64,000 nucleotides of DNA from contig JAAXCW010000001.1 of the NCBI GenBank assembly GCA_013036095.1, forward strand, positions 124,001 to 188,000, written 5' to 3'. Positions within the stretch are counted from its first letter, which is position 1. Each line of letters opens with the position of its first letter. Under the pieces are notes generated by a model. The model was not told where the DNA came from. It worked only from the letters and a program-made list of their open reading frames with translations, and made no database searches. This document shows, piece after piece, positions 9,714 through 16,928 of the stretch. Origin of the DNA: Vulcanimicrobiota bacterium (GTDB taxonomy: Bacteria; Vulcanimicrobiota; Vulcanimicrobiia; Vulcanimicrobiales; Vulcanimicrobiaceae). Both the position numbers and the translations under genes were made by a program.

Positions 9714-11060
9714 ATGCTTCATCCGGCGACCGTCGCTATCGTCGGGCGGCCGAACGTCGGCAAGAGCGCGCTCTTCAACCGCTTGATCGGGCAGCGCATG
9801 GCGATCGTGGAAGACACGCCCGGCGTGACGCGCGATCGATTGTACGGGTTGTGCGAATGGCGTGGCCGCACGTTCAGTTTGGTCGACACGGCCGGCATGG
9901 ATCCGACCGCTGAAAAAGATCCGGATGCCGCAATCGCGGCGACGCAAAGGCAGGCCGAAGCGGCCGCGCAGGAAGCCGACGTCATTCTCTTTGTCGTCGA
10001 CGCGGCCACTGGGCGCAACCCGGTCGACGACGATGTCGCGAAGATTTTACGCAAGACTCGCCGCCCCGTCATTCTTGCCGCCAACAAAGCCGAGGCGCCG
10101 AGCGCGCACGCAGCCATGTACGCCGAGTTCGCCGCGCTCGGTTTCGGCGAGCCGCTCGCGGTATCGGCGATCCACGGCGAGGGCACCGGAGATTTACTGG
10201 ATCGCGTGGTCGAGCGGTTGCCGCCGGACGCTTCGGCCGAAGACAACTCCGGCGAGCTGGCGATCGCGATCGTCGGGCGGCCGAACGTCGGCAAGAGTTC
10301 GTTGCTGAACGCGCTGATCGGATCGGAACGTTCGGTCGTCTCAGACGTTCCCGGCACGACGCGCGACGCCATCGACTCCATCCTCACTTACCAGGATCGC
10401 CGGCTGCGGCTCATCGATACCGCCGGCCTTCGCAGCAAACCAAAAGCGCACGGCGCGATTGAATATTACGCCGCGCTGCGTTCGCTCGGGGCGATCGCGC
10501 GCTGCGACATCGCCATCCTGCTCTTCGATACAATGCAAGGCATTCTCGCGCAGGAGCGCCGCCTGGCCGGATTGATTCTCGAAGAACGCAAAGGCCTAAT
10601 CCTCGTTGGCAACAAGTGGGACCTCGCGCGCGAGCAAGGCGAGTACAGCCAAAACGAACTGACGACGGTCATTCACGAACAGCTGCCCTTCGCGCGATTC
10701 GCGCCGGTGGCGTTTCTTTCGGCGAAGACGCAGCGCCGGCTCGGAAGCCTGATGCCGGTGGTCACGCACGTCGCGGAGAATTTGGACCGGCACGTGCCGA
10801 CCCCAAAGCTCAACGCTATCGTGCGCGACGCATCGCTCGCGCATCCGCCTCCGGCGCCCGGCGGCAAGCCGGTGAAAATTCTCTACGCTTCACAGCCGGG
10901 CACGCATCCGCCGCTCTTCGTCTTTCATGTCAACGACCCGAAACTCGTGCAGACGTCTTACCGGCGCTTTCTGGAAAATACCATCCGGAAAAACTTCGAT
11001 TTCGAAGGCGTGCCGCTCACGCTACAGTTCCGCGAACGCACCCGGGAGGTTCGGGAATGA
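9714..11060 (+). CDS. der: Ribosome assembly GTPase Der (EngA)
   Basis: A 448-residue tandem GTPase acting in 50S subunit maturation. The first G domain has GRPNVGKSALFN, DTAGMD and NKAE. The second has GRPNVGKSSLLN, DTAGL and NKWD. A KH-like C-terminal domain follows. I took the ATG at 9714, 8 bases after a GAAGG Shine-Dalgarno, rather than the upstream ATG at 9615, which would overlap miaB on the other strand and precede the conserved VAIVGRPNVGK start by about 40 residues. The TGA overlaps the ATG of plsY. Confidence 0.96.
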   Translation: MLHPATVAIVGRPNVGKSALFNRLIGQRMAIVEDTPGVTRDRLYGLCEWRGRTFSLVDTAGMDPTAEKDPDAAIAATQRQAEAAAQEADVILFVVDAATGRNPVDDDVAKILRKTRRPVILAANKAEAPSAHAAMYAEFAALGFGEPLAVSAIHGEGTGDLLDRVVERLPPDASAEDNSGELAIAIVGRPNVGKSSLLNALIGSERSVVSDVPGTTRDAIDSILTYQDRRLRLIDTAGLRSKPKAHGAIEYYAALRSLGAIARCDIAILLFDTMQGILAQERRLAGLILEERKGLILVGNKWDLAREQGEYSQNELTTVIHEQLPFARFAPVAFLSAKTQRRLGSLMPVVTHVAENLDRHVPTPKLNAIVRDASLAHPPPAPGGKPVKILYASQPGTHPPLFVFHVNDPKLVQTSYRRFLENTIRKNFDFEGVPLTLQFRERTREVRE

Positions 11061-11644
11061 CGCTCGTTCTGCTCGCTGTTCTAGCTTTTCTTATCGGCTC
11101 GATTCCGTTCGGCTACATCATCGGCGCGGTGTTTTTCAAAACCGACATCCGGAAGTCGGGCAGCGGGAACATCGGCGCGATGAACGCGATGCGCACGATC
11201 GGCAAGGGGGGCGCCGTCGCGGTACTGTTGCTCGACGCGCTGAAGGGATTTTTCCCGGCGCACTATCTCTTTCAGCGCGATATCGTGCCGCCTTCGGGCG
11301 CCGCGATCGTGGCGGCTTGCGCGGTGCTCGGCCATTGTTTTTCGCCGTGGATGGGCTGGAAGGGCGGCAAAGGCGTGGCAACGTCGTTCGGCGCCATCTT
11401 TGCGTTGTGCTTGCCGGCCGGCGTCGTCGCAGTCGGCGGCTGGGTTGTTGGTGCACTCGCATCGCGCTACTCGTCGGTCGGCTCCATGCTCGGAAGCGTG
11501 CTGGCCGCAGCAGCCCTCTGGTATTTCACGCGCGACCCATGGCTCACGGGCTACGGGATTTTCGCAGCCGCCTTCATTGTATACACGCACCGCGAAAACA
11601 TCGCCCGGCTGCTTGCCGGCCGCGAAAACGCCATCAAGCTGTAG
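11057..11644 (+). CDS. plsY: Glycerol-3-phosphate acyltransferase PlsY
   Basis: An inner-membrane enzyme that acylates sn-glycerol-3-phosphate from acyl-phosphate to make lysophosphatidate, the first step of phospholipid synthesis. The 195 residues hold about five hydrophobic helices and the conserved loops GSGNIGAMNAMRTIG and GHCFSPWMGWKGGKGVAT that bind phosphate and glycerol phosphate. Its ATG overlaps the der stop (ATGA); the der-plsY order is common in many phyla. Confidence 0.95.
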   Translation: MTLVLLAVLAFLIGSIPFGYIIGAVFFKTDIRKSGSGNIGAMNAMRTIGKGGAVAVLLLDALKGFFPAHYLFQRDIVPPSGAAIVAACAVLGHCFSPWMGWKGGKGVATSFGAIFALCLPAGVVAVGGWVVGALASRYSSVGSMLGSVLAAAALWYFTRDPWLTGYGIFAAAFIVYTHRENIARLLAGRENAIKL

Positions 11645-11677
11645 GGCTCGGCAAACCGCGCTGCGTAAGGCCCCGTC

Positions 11678-12235
11678 ATGATCTCTTCAAACGACTTGCG
11701 CAACGGCATCACGATCGTCGTTGAAGGCCAGCTCTGGACCGTCATCGAGTTTCAGCACGTAAAGCCCGGCAAGGGCTCCGCTTTCGTGCGCACGCGGATG
11801 AAGAACGTCAAGACCGGATCCACGGTCGAACGCACCTTTCGCGCGGGCGAAAAGCTCGAACGCGCCACGGTCGACAACCGCGAGATGCAGATGCTCTACA
11901 ACGACTCCGAAGGCTACCACTTCATGGACAAGGAGACGTTCGAAAACGTCACGCTCCAGCGCGACCTCATCGGCGGCCCCGCCGACTTTCTCAAAGACGG
12001 CATGATGGTTGAAGTCCAGTTTCACGACGGCGTGCCGATCGGCTGCGATCTGCCCGCGCACGTCGAGCTGCGCATCGAAACCACCGACCCCGGCTTCAAA
12101 GGCGATACCGCGCAGGGCACCACCAAGCCCGCCACGCTCGAAACCGGCGCCATCGTCAACGTCCCGCTCTTCGTCAATTCCGGCGACGTCATCCGCATCG
12201 ACACGCGGGACCGGCGTTATATCGGCCGCGTGTAG
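11678..12235 (+). CDS. efp: Translation elongation factor P
   Basis: Relieves ribosome stalling at polyproline. The 185 residues comprise the KOW-like domain and two OB domains. The modification-site loop is KPGKGSAFVRT, with a lysine (Lys32) at the tip as in EpmA-type or unmodified factors. The C-terminus DTRDRRYIGRV is typical. An AAGG sequence precedes the ATG. The factor makes sense in a genome whose secreted proteins carry long Pro-rich stretches (44470, 46073). A long inverted repeat begins 7 bases after the stop. Confidence 0.96.
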   Translation: MISSNDLRNGITIVVEGQLWTVIEFQHVKPGKGSAFVRTRMKNVKTGSTVERTFRAGEKLERATVDNREMQMLYNDSEGYHFMDKETFENVTLQRDLIGGPADFLKDGMMVEVQFHDGVPIGCDLPAHVELRIETTDPGFKGDTAQGTTKPATLETGAIVNVPLFVNSGDVIRIDTRDRRYIGRV

Positions 12236-12242
12236 TCGGGTA

Positions 12243-12312
12243 TAGGCGGATACTATGTCGATCTGGTTTCATGAGCATGTTTAAGAAACCAGATCGACAT
12301 AGTATCCGCCTA
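12243..12312. repeat. Long perfect hairpin element 1 (28-bp stem, 14-nt loop)
   Basis: The arms 12243-12270 and 12285-12312 are perfectly complementary over 28 bases, around the 14-base loop ATGAGCATGTTTAA. From the outside, the arm reads TAGGCGGATAC, then TATGTCGAT, CTGG, TTTC. It lies between efp and the TauE-like gene. There is no T-run after it, so it is not a classical intrinsic terminator. It is an inverted relative of element 2 (12343-12412), sharing TATGTCGAT, TTTC and the loop core GCATGTTTAA. Confidence 0.9.
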
Positions 12313-12342
12313 AGCTCTGTCTCCGCGGAGTACGAGGAAGAC

Positions 12343-12412
12343 AGCCGCAGCGTTATGTCGATTTCGTTTCTTAAACATGCACCAGAAACGAAATCGACAT
12401 AATGCTGTGGCT
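12343..12412. repeat. Long hairpin element 2, inverted copy covering the start of the TauE-like gene
   Basis: The arms 12343-12370 and 12385-12412 pair over 28 bases with 26 Watson-Crick matches; the other two are G:U in RNA. Pairing continues about 4 more bases to 12339/12416. The loop TTAAACATGCACCA carries the reverse complement of the element-1 loop core. Inner TATGTCGAT and TTTC are shared with element 1; the intervening TTCG/CGAA replaces CTGG/CCAG with all four pairs kept. The outer 11 bases are unrelated between elements yet self-complementary. The ATG at 12402 lies inside the 3' arm. A 10-base palindrome, CTCCGCGGAG, lies midway at 12321-12330. Confidence 0.9.
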
Positions 12413-13151
12413 GTTTATCATAGGATTTATCGCGAGCGTCTTCGGATCGATGGTCGGTCTGGGAGGCGGGTTCATCATGGTGCCGATACTGCGGCTCATG
12501 TATGGGCTCTCGCCGCCGGTCGCGGCGGGGACGTCGCTGGCGCTGGTGGTTGCGAGCAGTCTGGGTGGGTCGATCGAGAATTTGCTGCAAAAGCGCGTGA
12601 ACGTGCGAACAGGGTGGCTGATCACGGCCGGCGGAATTCCGGGCGGGATCCTCGGCGCGCTCGCCGTCAAACATTCGACCGCGCAGCTCTTCGACTGGCT
12701 CTTTGCCGCGTTCCTGATCGCCGTTTCGGTTGACATCGTCGTCAACCGGCAGAAACGGCTGCACGAACGACGGGACGCCGAGCGAAAGAATCCGGGCGGC
12801 ATGCTCGCGATGGGGCTGGTCGTCGGCTTCGTTTCGAGTTTATTCGGAGTCGGCGGCGGCGTGATCTTGATTCCGTCGCTGCTCTATTTGACGGCGTTGC
12901 CGGCGCACGCGATAACCGCTACGTCGCAGTTCGCGATACTGCTGACGTCGCCCGTGGGACTCATTACGCACGCGTTCCAGAGCGATGTCGCATGGTCGTA
13001 CGCCGCGCCGCTGGCTGCGGGCGGTTTGTTGGGCGGTCCCGTCGGCGCGCGCCTTTCGGCGCGCGTAAAATCGCCCGTTTTGCTGCTGTGCGTTGCGGTT
13101 GCGCTGACGATCGCGGCCATCGCCATGGTCTTCCGTCACATCACCGGGTAG
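12402..13151 (+). CDS. TauE/SafE-family membrane permease
   Basis: A 249-residue polytopic protein. The internal duplication of the family is visible: N-terminal SMVGLGGGFIMVPILRLMYG and central LFGVGGGVILIPSLLYLTALP, each followed by three hydrophobic helices. Known relatives export sulfite, sulfoacetate or related organosulfur anions; the substrate here is unknown. The ATG at 12402 is the only start after the in-frame TAA at 12372, has no visible Shine-Dalgarno, and lies in the 3' arm of hairpin element 2, so translation could be structure-controlled. Confidence 0.85.
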   Translation: MLWLFIIGFIASVFGSMVGLGGGFIMVPILRLMYGLSPPVAAGTSLALVVASSLGGSIENLLQKRVNVRTGWLITAGGIPGGILGALAVKHSTAQLFDWLFAAFLIAVSVDIVVNRQKRLHERRDAERKNPGGMLAMGLVVGFVSSLFGVGGGVILIPSLLYLTALPAHAITATSQFAILLTSPVGLITHAFQSDVAWSYAAPLAAGGLLGGPVGARLSARVKSPVLLLCVAVALTIAAIAMVFRHITG

Positions 13152-13186
13152 GGAGCCCGCCTGCGGACGGGAAGTAGAAGCTACCG

Positions 13187-15058
13187 ATGCAGCAGATCGG
13201 ATCTGTTTCGGGCCGCCCGGGTTCGGTCAGCGATCTCGAGCGGCTCTTTGAAATCACGCGCGACGTCTTGGAGGCGCCTACTTTGGACGCCGCGCTTACG
13301 TCGCTTGCCCGCGGCGTGCAAGAATTGTTCGGCTGGCGCTTCGTTTCGATGGTTGCCGCCGAGGAACCCAACGGCGATCTGCGCCGCCGCGTCATGCTCG
13401 GATACCCCGAAGAGATCGTCAAAGAGCGCCTGCACGAGAACGTCGATCGCGAAGCGTTTTCCGCGATGCTCGGCCACGCGGTGCGGTTTTTTGACGACTG
13501 CTACTTCTTCCCGGCCGAGCGCGACGCGGAATGGGAGCGTTCTATCTACACCGGGTTTAATCCCAACGAAACCAAACGGCAATATCCCAATCAATGGCAG
13601 GAACGGGATGCTCTCGTTCTGACGCTGCACGATCGCGACGGCGTGATGATCGGATATATGTCGCCCGACGGGCCGCTCAACGGAGAGATTCCGGCCGTCC
13701 AGACGCTGCGCGCGATGCAAGTTTTCGTGAACCTCATGGGACTGGCGCTGGTGAATGCGCGTTCGCAGAGCCGGCTGCAGTACGAAGCGACGCACGATTC
13801 GCTGACGGCGCTTCCAAACCGCACGGTTTTTTCGCTGCAGCTCGCGCGCAAACTCGAGGCCGTGCACCGCGGCGAAGGCGAACCGCACAGCGTGCTCTAT
13901 CTCGATCTCGACGAATTCAAAGCGATCAACGACACACTCGGACACCTTGCCGGCGACGACGTGCTCAAAGAAACGGCGCAGCGCTTGCGCATGATTGTGG
14001 ACGAACGTTCGCTGGTCGCGCGGATGGCCGGCGATAAATTCGCCGTTCTCGTTCCCGGAACGTCGACTCCAGCCGTGCAGAGCGTGCTCGACACGATCCA
14101 CGAAACGCTTCGCCGGCCCTACCCGATGGCCGGGCGCACGCTGGCGATGACCGCGAGCATCGGTGTGGTCTCGGTCGATCAAGGCTACACATCTATCGCG
14201 GAAGTGTTGCGCGATGCCGAAACCGCGATGTATCGCGCGAAGAGTCAAGGCCGCGATCGCCATGCGATCTTTACGCCGACGATGCATGAAGAGGCACTTC
14301 AGCGCCTCTCTTTACGCCTCGATCTGCGCGCGGCGATCGAAGAGCGGCAGCTTGTGGTCATGTATCAGCCGATAGTGATGTTGGATACGCGGCGCGTCGA
14401 GTGCGTCGAAGCGCTGTTGCGATGGAATCATCCCGAACAAGGCTACCTCGCGCCCGCGGCATTTCTGCCGCTCGCCGAAGAACTCGGGTTAATGGAGCCG
14501 GTCGGACGCTTCGTGCTCGATACTACGTGCCGCGATCTCGCGCGCTGGCATCAGGCCGGCTATTCGACTCTGGGACTGAACGTCAATCTTTCGGTGCAAG
14601 AGGTGCTGCAGCCGAATCTTCCTGATTTTCTGCGGAAGTTGATCCGCACATACTCGATCGACCCAAAGATGCTCACACTTGAAATTACGGAGACATCGAT
14701 CCTGCAAAGCGAACACCGCGCCGCGGGAATTCTCGAAACGCTGAAAGCCGTCGGTGTCGACCTGTGCATCGACGATTTCGGCACCGGCTATTCGTCACTC
14801 CAGTACATTACGTCGCTCCCGATCGATTCGTTTAAGGTCGATCAAAGTTTCATCGCCGCGCTCGACGAACCGAAAGGCGAGCAGATCGTTCGCCTACTCG
14901 TTGGATTGGGCGAGGCCTGCGGATTGCGCGTCACGGCGGAAGGTATCGAAACGCAAGCGCAAGCGGAGACGCTGTTGTCGCTAGGATGCAAATCCGGACA
15001 AGGCATCTACTTTCATGCACCGGTTCCAGCCCAAGATATCTCCATACTGCTTCGATAA
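13187..15058 (+). CDS. GGDEF-EAL protein with N-terminal sensor region and degenerate GGDEF site
   Basis: A 623-residue cytoplasmic protein. Residues 1-195 form a GAF-like sensor region. A GGDEF domain spans about 200-370, with active-site loop ARMAGDKFAVLV (AGDKF at 281-285 instead of GGDEF). An EAL domain runs from about 375 to the end, with VEALLRW (EAL at 408-410), LEITETS, CIDDFGTGYSSL and FKVDQSF intact. The likely net activity is c-di-GMP hydrolysis, with the GGDEF part acting as a GTP- or ligand-binding regulator. It stands alone after the TauE-like gene, and no effector is encoded nearby. Confidence 0.92.
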   Translation: MQQIGSVSGRPGSVSDLERLFEITRDVLEAPTLDAALTSLARGVQELFGWRFVSMVAAEEPNGDLRRRVMLGYPEEIVKERLHENVDREAFSAMLGHAVRFFDDCYFFPAERDAEWERSIYTGFNPNETKRQYPNQWQERDALVLTLHDRDGVMIGYMSPDGPLNGEIPAVQTLRAMQVFVNLMGLALVNARSQSRLQYEATHDSLTALPNRTVFSLQLARKLEAVHRGEGEPHSVLYLDLDEFKAINDTLGHLAGDDVLKETAQRLRMIVDERSLVARMAGDKFAVLVPGTSTPAVQSVLDTIHETLRRPYPMAGRTLAMTASIGVVSVDQGYTSIAEVLRDAETAMYRAKSQGRDRHAIFTPTMHEEALQRLSLRLDLRAAIEERQLVVMYQPIVMLDTRRVECVEALLRWNHPEQGYLAPAAFLPLAEELGLMEPVGRFVLDTTCRDLARWHQAGYSTLGLNVNLSVQEVLQPNLPDFLRKLIRTYSIDPKMLTLEITETSILQSEHRAAGILETLKAVGVDLCIDDFGTGYSSLQYITSLPIDSFKVDQSFIAALDEPKGEQIVRLLVGLGEACGLRVTAEGIETQAQAETLLSLGCKSGQGIYFHAPVPAQDISILLR

Positions 15059-15089
15059 AAGAACGGCCGGCGCGGGTACAATTCCGGCG

Positions 15090-15296
15090 ATGATCGTCGC
15101 CAAAACCGCCGGGGCCACCTGGAAACTTGGGCCGCCCTGCGCGACCGTCGAATACGGCACCGTAGACGACCACTATTCGCAGCGCTGGTCGTGGGCCTGC
15201 GGCTGCAGCGGCGAATTGATCGGATCCGAACTCATCGAGCTCTTCTGCTGTCCGCAGCATTCCGTTGCAGGCACGACAAGCGTCGAGCGGTTTTAG
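15090..15296 (+). CDS. Small Cys-rich hypothetical protein
   Basis: A 68-residue ORF starting MIVAKTAGATWKL and ending TTSVERF. Its cysteines cluster as PPC, ACGC and FCCPQH, an arrangement that could bind zinc or a cluster. It lies 31 bases after the GGDEF-EAL gene, on the same strand, and its 3' end overlaps the convergent hpnG gene by 4 bases. No Shine-Dalgarno is evident. I do not recognise a family. The composition (Trp, Cys, His) is unlike a random antisense ORF in this GC-rich genome, which is the main reason to keep it. Confidence 0.45.
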   Translation: MIVAKTAGATWKLGPPCATVEYGTVDDHYSQRWSWACGCSGELIGSELIELFCCPQHSVAGTTSVERF

Positions 15297-15889
15297 GCCA
15301 GCGCGTCCGCTACGATGCGGGCCGCCAACGCCGCGCAACGCGGCGCTTCGCGCGCGAGAAACGGAATATCGAACCACGCATCCGGCCGGAAAATAACTAG
15401 GGCGGGATTTTCCCACGCCGCCGAAAACTCGTGCACCGGCGTGTCGAGGATAACGCGAACGCATGCAATGCGCGGCGACTGCAGCAGTCCCGTCTCCATG
15501 TCGGCGCCGGCATAACCTTGTTGCGCCCAGCGCATCCGTTGGGGACCGCGCACGATCCGTGCCGTCGTCAGCAGCGGCGCATCGACCGGTTCGCATCCGG
15601 CCGCGCGAGCGGCACGCACGAGCCAGGCAAAAAGTTCCGGGTCGCACGTCAACATCGTTCCGTCGGGTCGTCGAACCTCGCGCGGAATCAATACCGTTCC
15701 GGTCGGCAAATCATCGCGCAATCCGCCGGCTAAACCGCAGCTGATCGTTATCGGACCAGGATCGCCGCGCAAGCCGCGCAGCGCGATTCCCGACTGGACG
15801 ACGCGCGCGCGACTTCCGAGCGCGGCCCTGGCTGCGCGCGCTTCGATTCCGGTCGCCGCCACGACCGTGATGCGATCAGCAGTAGCCAT
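15293..15889 (-). CDS. hpnG: Hopanoid-associated nucleosidase/phosphorylase (HpnG-like)
   Basis: A 198-residue member of the nucleoside phosphorylase fold. VVAATGIEARAARAAL is at the N-terminus, SCGLAGGL is the phosphate/ribose loop, and GADMETG holds the Met-Glu pair that binds ribose hydroxyls in MTA/SAH nucleosidases. In hopanoid loci HpnG removes adenine from adenosylhopane to give a ribosylhopane (phosphate). Its start overlaps the end of hpnA by 14 bases and it is the last gene of the operon, which makes this role likely; family alone would not settle it. Confidence 0.75.
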   Translation of the reverse strand: MATADRITVVAATGIEARAARAALGSRARVVQSGIALRGLRGDPGPITISCGLAGGLRDDLPTGTVLIPREVRRPDGTMLTCDPELFAWLVRAARAAGCEPVDAPLLTTARIVRGPQRMRWAQQGYAGADMETGLLQSPRIACVRVILDTPVHEFSAAWENPALVIFRPDAWFDIPFLAREAPRCAALAARIVADALA

Positions 15890-16928
15890 GCGCGCGATAC
15901 CAGTGGACCGCGCGCTCGAGCGCGCTCGTAACGGAACCGGGTTGGAAATCTAACTCGCGCCGGGCTTTGGCGTTGTCCGCAAACATCAGAGCGCGCGACA
16001 TACGCACGCCTTCTACCGGTACAAATGGCCGGGTACGCGTTAAACGCGCTCGTAGTTCGTCGACGTGCGCGATTGCGAGCGCGAGCCAAGCCGGCGCGCG
16101 CCACGCCGGGATTTTCTTGCCGGTCACTGCCGAGAGCAACGCCCACACCTCGTCGAGAGTAAGATTGTCGCCACCTAAAATGAAACGCTCTCCGGTTCGC
16201 CCGCGTTGCAGCGCGGTCACGTGCGCGCGCGCGACGTCCTCGACGGGCACCAGATTCATTCCGCCGCGCGGCGGTTTCGCGAAGATCTTTCCTTTCGCAT
16301 ACTCGAGGACGAGCTGGCCGGTGGGAGTGGGCTTGACGTCGCCGGGGCCGACCGGCGCGGTCGGCAGCAACACCACCACCGGAACGCGCGCGGCAAACGC
16401 GGCGCGTTCTTGTTCGACTTTCGAGTGGTGATAGCCCCAACCGCCGGCTTGCGCGTAATCTTCTTCGGTACGCGGCGTGCCGTCACGCGCGGCTCCGAGC
16501 GTCGCGGAACTTGAGGTAAGGACCGCGCGTTCCACGCCCGCCACGCGCGCTGCCTCGAATAAGCCCGCCGTTCCGCGAACGTTGACGTCGTGCAACGCTC
16601 GGCGGTCGGCCGGCGCGAAAGAGTACAATGCGGCGCAATGCATGAGATACCGGCAGCCCTCGAGCGCGCGCGCGAAATCCCCGACACGGCGAAGGTCGCC
16701 CTCAACGATCTCCACCCGCCCAGTGTCATGGTGACCGGTAATGTCATCGTGATCCGTAATGTCATCCTGAGCGGTGTTGTCATCCTGAGTAGCGTTCGCC
16801 CTTGGCGAACGCGTCGTCGAAGGACGCGTGAGAGCCCGCACGCTGTAACCCGCGTTTAGCAGTTCTCGTAAAACGTGCGAGCCGACGAAGCCGGTCGCAC
16901 CGGTCAGGAAAACGCGGTCAGTGGGCAA
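15876..16928 (-). CDS. hpnA: Hopanoid-associated NAD-dependent sugar epimerase (HpnA-like) with repeat-derived insert
   Basis: A 350-residue extended SDR protein. The NAD-binding motif is VFLTGATGFVGSHVL, with YHHSKVEQE as the active-site Tyr-x3-Lys and VPVEDVARAH downstream. An in-frame insert after ALTRPSTTRSPRANA reads as six-residue repeats (AQDDIT-, DHDDIT-like) before the usual VEIVEGDL strand. It is translated from a copy of the GTCATCCTGAG interspersed repeat (16724-16825). The start appears to be the TTG at 16928, 11 bases inside hpnH; no ATG or GTG fits. HpnA is found in hopanoid operons, but its reaction is not firmly established. Confidence 0.88.
   Translation of the reverse strand: MPTDRVFLTGATGFVGSHVLRELLNAGYSVRALTRPSTTRSPRANATQDDNTAQDDITDHDDITGHHDTGRVEIVEGDLRRVGDFARALEGCRYLMHCAALYSFAPADRRALHDVNVRGTAGLFEAARVAGVERAVLTSSSATLGAARDGTPRTEEDYAQAGGWGYHHSKVEQERAAFAARVPVVVLLPTAPVGPGDVKPTPTGQLVLEYAKGKIFAKPPRGGMNLVPVEDVARAHVTALQRGRTGERFILGGDNLTLDEVWALLSAVTGKKIPAWRAPAWLALAIAHVDELRARLTRTRPFVPVEGVRMSRALMFADNAKARRELDFQPGSVTSALERAVHWYRAHGYC
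16724..16825. repeat. Interspersed palindromic repeat, family 1, copy inside hpnA
   Basis: Four tandem units begin TGTCAT at 16724, 16742, 16760 and 16778, spaced exactly 18 bases. The last continues TGTCATCCTGAG, then the perfect hairpin GCGTTCGCC-CTT-GGCGAACGC (16792-16812), then GTCGTCGAAGGACGC. The same architecture recurs at 25856, 45928 and 58987. An 18-base period equals six codons, so the hpnA frame is kept. Confidence 0.85.

Noticed and set aside
12243-12312. Hairpin 1 as the efp terminator
   Set aside because: No T-run follows either arm and the shared loop and inverted partner are not terminator features, although it might still impede transcription.
12271-12384. Kissing interaction between the two loops as independent evidence of RNA function
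   Set aside because: The 10-base loop complementarity is an automatic consequence of the elements being inverted copies.
13181-14287. Long open frame (368 codons) on the strand opposite the GGDEF-EAL gene
   Set aside because: Low-complexity Arg/His-rich translation typical of antisense frames in GC-rich coding DNA; the sense frame has clear domains.
16724-16825. Short regularly spaced units suggested a CRISPR-like array
   Set aside because: Units are contiguous 18-base direct repeats without spacers, inside a coding sequence and linked to a palindrome; no cas genes.
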